From: a virus
Virus record (IMG/VR): IMGVR_UViG_3300025012_000095
Coordinates: 1 to 60,941 of that record
Strand: one strand, 5' to 3'
DNA length: 60,941 nt
Below the pieces are notes generated by a model, which was not told the DNA's origin, did no database searches, and saw only the letters and a list, made by a program, of their open reading frames with translations. Shown here piece after piece: positions 58,714 to 60,941 of the stretch. Positions within the stretch are counted from its first letter, which is position 1. Each line of letters opens with the position of its first letter. The position numbers were made by a program, and so were the translations under genes.

Positions 58714-59113
58714 GTGTCTGGCAATCGTGGCAGCGGCTTGGGCTGTCGGGGAGCAGCCGGACCTATGCGGAGCCGACCTCGGCTGGGCGAACCTCATCGG
58801 GGCGGACCTCAGTTGGGCGGACCTGCGCGGGGCGAACCTGACCGGGGCGGACCTGACCGGGGCGAACCTGACCGAGGCGGACCTACGCGGGGCCGACCTC
58901 GGCTGGGCGAAGCTGACCGGGGCGGACCTGACCGGGGCGAACCTCAGCGGGGCGAGCCTGACCGGGGCGAACCTAGGCTGGGCGAACCTCATCGAGGCGG
59001 ACCTCAGTTGGGCGGACCTGTGCGGGGCGGACCTGCGCGGGGCAATCGGGTTAGGTACGCCAGCCGAGTTGCTGGTGCGGCTGGACATCAATTACGTAGA
59101 ACCCCTGTCCTAG
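58700..59113 (+). CDS. Pentapeptide-repeat protein 2
   Basis: 137 residues; the start region, including ribosome site and first helix, is nearly identical to that of the gene at 58030, so this is a tandem duplicate with about 19 repeats. The last 20 residues leave the repeat (TPAELLVRLDINYVEPLS). It overlaps the first gene by 14 bases. Confidence 0.82.
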   Translation: MTRDECLAIVAAAWAVGEQPDLCGADLGWANLIGADLSWADLRGANLTGADLTGANLTEADLRGADLGWAKLTGADLTGANLSGASLTGANLGWANLIEADLSWADLCGADLRGAIGLGTPAELLVRLDINYVEPLS

Positions 59114-59186
59114 ACCATTATGCTTATGCCGTATAGGCCATATGGCTGATGCGGGAAGACAAGGGCCGTGGTAGAGTCTATACCAG
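59096..59186 (+). repeat. Promoter-bearing dispersed repeat, copy C
   Basis: Matches 51112-51204 over most of its length. It begins inside the end of the second pentapeptide gene and carries GGCCATATGGCT (59136-59147), followed by GATGC and a promoter. Confidence 0.7.
59156..59184 (+). promoter_or_regulatory. Promoter of the last early-type operon
   Basis: AAGACA (59156-59161), 17 bases, TATACC (59179-59184), the same layout as the promoter at 51174. Confidence 0.5.
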
Positions 59187-59234
59187 CCACCAGGGCCAGC
59201 AATCGGGGCGACCCATCACGCAAAGGAGCGAGAC

Positions 59235-59480
59235 GTGAGAACCATTGAGGTACGAGTTTTCAGTCACAATGTGGACAACGACCTGGACGAGTGGGATCTG
59301 GACGATTGGCTCTGTGAGCTGGACTGCGTAACAGCACGAGCCACGAGTCTGTTTGACGCACTCAACACCAACGCAAATGATTCTCGCCACTGCCTCATCC
59401 AGAGCATCGGCGGCGATCGGTGGGGCGTGTTCGGCCTGATCGAGCCGGGCGAGCTGTACGCGGTCGAGGTGGCACAGTGA
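59235..59480 (+). CDS. Hypothetical protein
   Basis: 81 residues from GTG 59235 behind AAAGGAGCGAG. Acidic N-terminal half (DNDLDEWDLDDWLCELD). First gene of its operon; no known family. Confidence 0.55.
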   Translation: MRTIEVRVFSHNVDNDLDEWDLDDWLCELDCVTARATSLFDALNTNANDSRHCLIQSIGGDRWGVFGLIEPGELYAVEVAQ

Positions 59481-59683
59481 GCCGCCGCCTGCTGGGACTG
59501 CCGTCCACCGTGCTCGAGCTGGCCGACCGGAACCACGACGACCGGGGCGAGCATGCCCATCAATGGCGGTTTGGCACGTGCGCTTGCGGGCGGACGTTCG
59601 CAGACCTATCACACGGTGGCATCCGCTGGGAGTGCCGCGAGTGCGAGCTGCGGCGCTATCCGCCGCTAGGAGGTGCACAATGA
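59477..59683 (+). CDS. Small zinc-binding protein
   Basis: 68 residues from GTG 59477, coupled. HQWRFGTCACGRTF ... WECRECELR is a four-Cys/His ribbon. Function unknown. Confidence 0.55.
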   Translation: MSRRLLGLPSTVLELADRNHDDRGEHAHQWRFGTCACGRTFADLSHGGIRWECRECELRRYPPLGGAQ

Positions 59684-59802
59684 GCGATATAATGGACCTG
59701 CTACTCCTGTATCTGGCGCTGAGTGGTGCGTTCGCACTGGGGATGTTCTTAATGGCCGCCCTGGTGGCGGCGGGAAAGGGAAGGGGGCAATCAGATGAGT
59801 GA
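59680..59802 (+). CDS. 40-residue membrane micro-protein
   Basis: ATG 59680 with CTAGGAGGTGCAC, overlapping both neighbours. A long hydrophobic helix (LLLLYLALSGAFALGMFLMA) then a short charged tail. Likely inserted in the inner membrane. Confidence 0.6.
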   Translation: MSDIMDLLLLYLALSGAFALGMFLMAALVAAGKGRGQSDE

Positions 59803-60109
59803 CAAGCCGAGGGGAGAAAAGGAAATCCGCCGCTGGGCGATGGCGAGGGTCTATGTTGCACCGTCCGACGGTCCGCTGACCTACACCTACGCGCAAGCCA
59901 TTGATCACGTAACGGTGGAGTTGCCATACGGCAGGATCATCGAACGCGACGAGGCAAGATTGCCGGTTTACGCAGCCAGGAATGCTGAGTTCGCCGCCTG
60001 GTGTACAGCATTCCTGCACGCTGAGATGATGGTAAGGCGGTGGCTTACCCGCGCCTACGAGGAAGGATGGGCGGGGAGTCTAGAGCCAGACTGCGAGGAG
60101 CTCGAATGA
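59795..60109 (+). CDS. Hypothetical protein
   Basis: 104 residues. Helical, with AEFAAWCTAFLHAEMMVRRW and an acidic tail. No known family. Confidence 0.5.
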   Translation: MSDKPRGEKEIRRWAMARVYVAPSDGPLTYTYAQAIDHVTVELPYGRIIERDEARLPVYAARNAEFAAWCTAFLHAEMMVRRWLTRAYEEGWAGSLEPDCEELE

Positions 60110-60276
60110 AGATGCTTTGCGAGAACGTCGGTCCATGCTGTAGCCACTGTAAGCACTCAAAGCCGCACGAGGCACGGGATCATTCGGACTGCGATGGCGG
60201 CGTTTGTGGTGGATTGCCAACGCGTTGTCGTCCAACATCGGAGGGGGAGGGGGAGAAAAATGAAGGTCCGGATTGA
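60106..60276 (+). CDS. Small Cys/His-rich protein
   Basis: 56 residues, ATGA-coupled. CENVGPCCSHCKHSKPHEARD and later Cys form a likely zinc cluster; the tail is charged and overlaps the ribosome site of the next gene. Confidence 0.5.
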   Translation: MKMLCENVGPCCSHCKHSKPHEARDHSDCDGGVCGGLPTRCRPTSEGEGEKNEGPD

Positions 60277-60451
60277 AGTGGATATTGCCCCGTGGTGGAG
60301 GGCGGAGGAGTACGACAACGACATGGCGACAGGCGAGCTGCCGATGGACGACCGCGATGCCAATCTAATCGAGATGTTCGGCGAGGACATCTCCGCGCTG
60401 CTCGACGGTGCGGCGTGGACTATCGTACGGGAGGCAGACAATGAGGGCTGA
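60260..60451 (+). CDS. Hypothetical acidic protein
   Basis: 63 residues from ATG 60260 with GGAGGGGGAGGGGG. Acidic, strand then helices; unknown function. Confidence 0.5.
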   Translation: MKVRIEVDIAPWWRAEEYDNDMATGELPMDDRDANLIEMFGEDISALLDGAAWTIVREADNEG

Positions 60452-60683
60452 GCGCTATGCGTTGTGGCAGGCATGGCTTGATATGCTCGTGGATGAGGTG
60501 GAGCTCGCTGACAAACAGCTCACCGGCGTGCCCAGGCATGACACGGACGAACGCACCTGGATGGGAGCGCGCACCTTCTGGGCTGGAAAGGCGCTGGCGC
60601 TGGACAGAATCAGGAGTCAGTTGGATAACATTCGCGGCGTGGTTAAGGCCGCCTACGGACCAGGGGAGCCGGACAATGGGTGA
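60441..60683 (+). CDS. Hypothetical helical protein
   Basis: 80 residues from ATG 60441. Two long helices around a DERTWMGARTFWAGK turn. Unknown function. Confidence 0.5.
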   Translation: MRAERYALWQAWLDMLVDEVELADKQLTGVPRHDTDERTWMGARTFWAGKALALDRIRSQLDNIRGVVKAAYGPGEPDNG

Positions 60684-60753
60684 GCGTGATGTCCAACGGT
60701 GGATCGCGGCTCTGCTGGCATTCCTGATACTGATAGCGGCGGGGTGGAGATGA
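60676..60753 (+). CDS. 25-residue membrane micro-protein
   Basis: ATG 60676 overlaps the previous stop, and its stop overlaps the next ATG at 60750. VQRWIAALLAFLILIAAGWR is a single membrane helix with basic ends. Coupling on both sides supports translation. Confidence 0.5.
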   Translation: MGERDVQRWIAALLAFLILIAAGWR

Positions 60754-60941
60754 AGCGATCCACCGAACGACTAGTGGCCGTCCCCGACACCGTGGTTGTA
60801 GGCCCCGTGTTGAAGGTGTTGGCGTGCGGATGCGTAGCAGACTCGATTGGTGGGCTCTGGGCGCCGTGCGCCGAAGTGGCAGAGGTGCACGCTCTCGCGT
60901 GTGAGCTGGCGGGCCAGGGGCTTCTGTTAGATTCCGAGAGA
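60750..60941 (+). CDS. N-terminal part of the gene that wraps to the window start
   Basis: ATG 60750 after GGGGTGGAG. The frame is open to the window end and continues at position 4 in phase, giving 115 residues in total. This is the true start of the product described at 4-285. Confidence 0.75.
   Translation, partial: MKRSTERLVAVPDTVVVGPVLKVLACGCVADSIGGLWAPCAEVAEVHALACELAGQGLLLDSER
60816..60941. repeat. Right copy of 126-bp terminal direct repeat
   Basis: Identical to 4-129. See the left copy. Confidence 0.95.

Noticed and set aside
115-60474. Many long open frames on the - strand, some over 250 codons (for example 19327-20112 and 38328-39095)
   Set aside because: They lie opposite recognised + strand genes, lack ribosome sites and family motifs, and are expected by chance in GC-rich coding DNA.
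1-60941. Possible CRISPR arrays among the short repeats
   Set aside because: No set of equal repeats with regular unique spacers is present; repeats are either coding tandem units or isolated regulatory motifs.
1-60941. Temperate lifestyle
   Set aside because: No integrase, transposase (despite Mu-like head genes), excisionase, partition genes or CI-type repressor could be recognised; the LexA-like and MerR-like proteins alone do not establish lysogeny.

Overview
The window is the genome of a tailed double-stranded DNA bacteriophage with a siphovirus-type tail. Every gene I can support lies on the + strand. The first and last 126 bases are identical (4-129 and 60816-60941), and one reading frame runs off the right end and continues at the left end, so the molecule is a circle, or a terminally redundant linear genome, of about 60.8 kb opened inside a gene. 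I see no integrase, excisionase or CI-type repressor, so a virulent lifestyle is likely. No tRNA or CRISPR was found. The host cannot be read directly. Promoters are sigma-70-like (TTGACR-N17-TAGACT), GTG and TTG starts are common, and lysis uses a GH25 muramidase plus a holin with no recognisable spanin, which weakly favours a monoderm-like host. Pro/Thr-rich linkers in the secreted proteins recall Chloroflexota, but this is a guess.

Layout. (1) 295-6609: promoter, RecA-like ATPase, HTH, Ref-like HNH nuclease and small genes, then a DpdA-type 7-deazaguanine DNA transglycosylase. It is followed by a lipoprotein-like gene and a YhhQ queuosine-precursor transporter that sits between two remnants of DNA methyltransferase genes. 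(2) 6606-9519: promoter, a 450-base gene-free leader with strong hairpins, a primase-polymerase/helicase, one small gene and a terminator. (3) 9595-19316: promoter, many small genes, several Zn-ribbon or membrane micro-proteins, a LexA-type winged helix, a restriction-fold nuclease, a candidate small terminase, virion-like proteins (LamG) and an HNH nuclease. (4) 19346-45177: large terminase split by a mini-intein, Mu-type head module (portal fused to MuF, protease with nested scaffold, decoration protein, gpT-like capsid), neck and tail proteins, tail chaperone with a -1 frameshift, a 2,368-residue tape measure, tail-tip proteins, a secreted glycosidase-like protein and a phosphoesterase. (5) 45164-50710: promoter, lytic transglycosylase, subtilisin-like protease, small genes, two-domain GH25 endolysin, holin and terminator. 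(6) 50711-53598: two non-coding regions with AT-rich iteron boxes, palindromes, hairpins, promoters and a C-rich tract enclose five small genes. (7) 53599-285 (across the ends): about 25 small early-type genes, including a DUF3560-like protein and two tandem pentapeptide-repeat proteins.

Most interesting inference: the phage appears to modify its DNA with a 7-deazaguanine base without encoding the biosynthesis genes (no FolE, QueD, QueE or QueC seen). Its own YhhQ would raise import of a precursor and DpdA would place it in DNA. The transporter gene occupies the site of a former DNA methyltransferase, in a cassette bounded by 30-bp direct repeats, as if one anti-restriction modification had replaced another.
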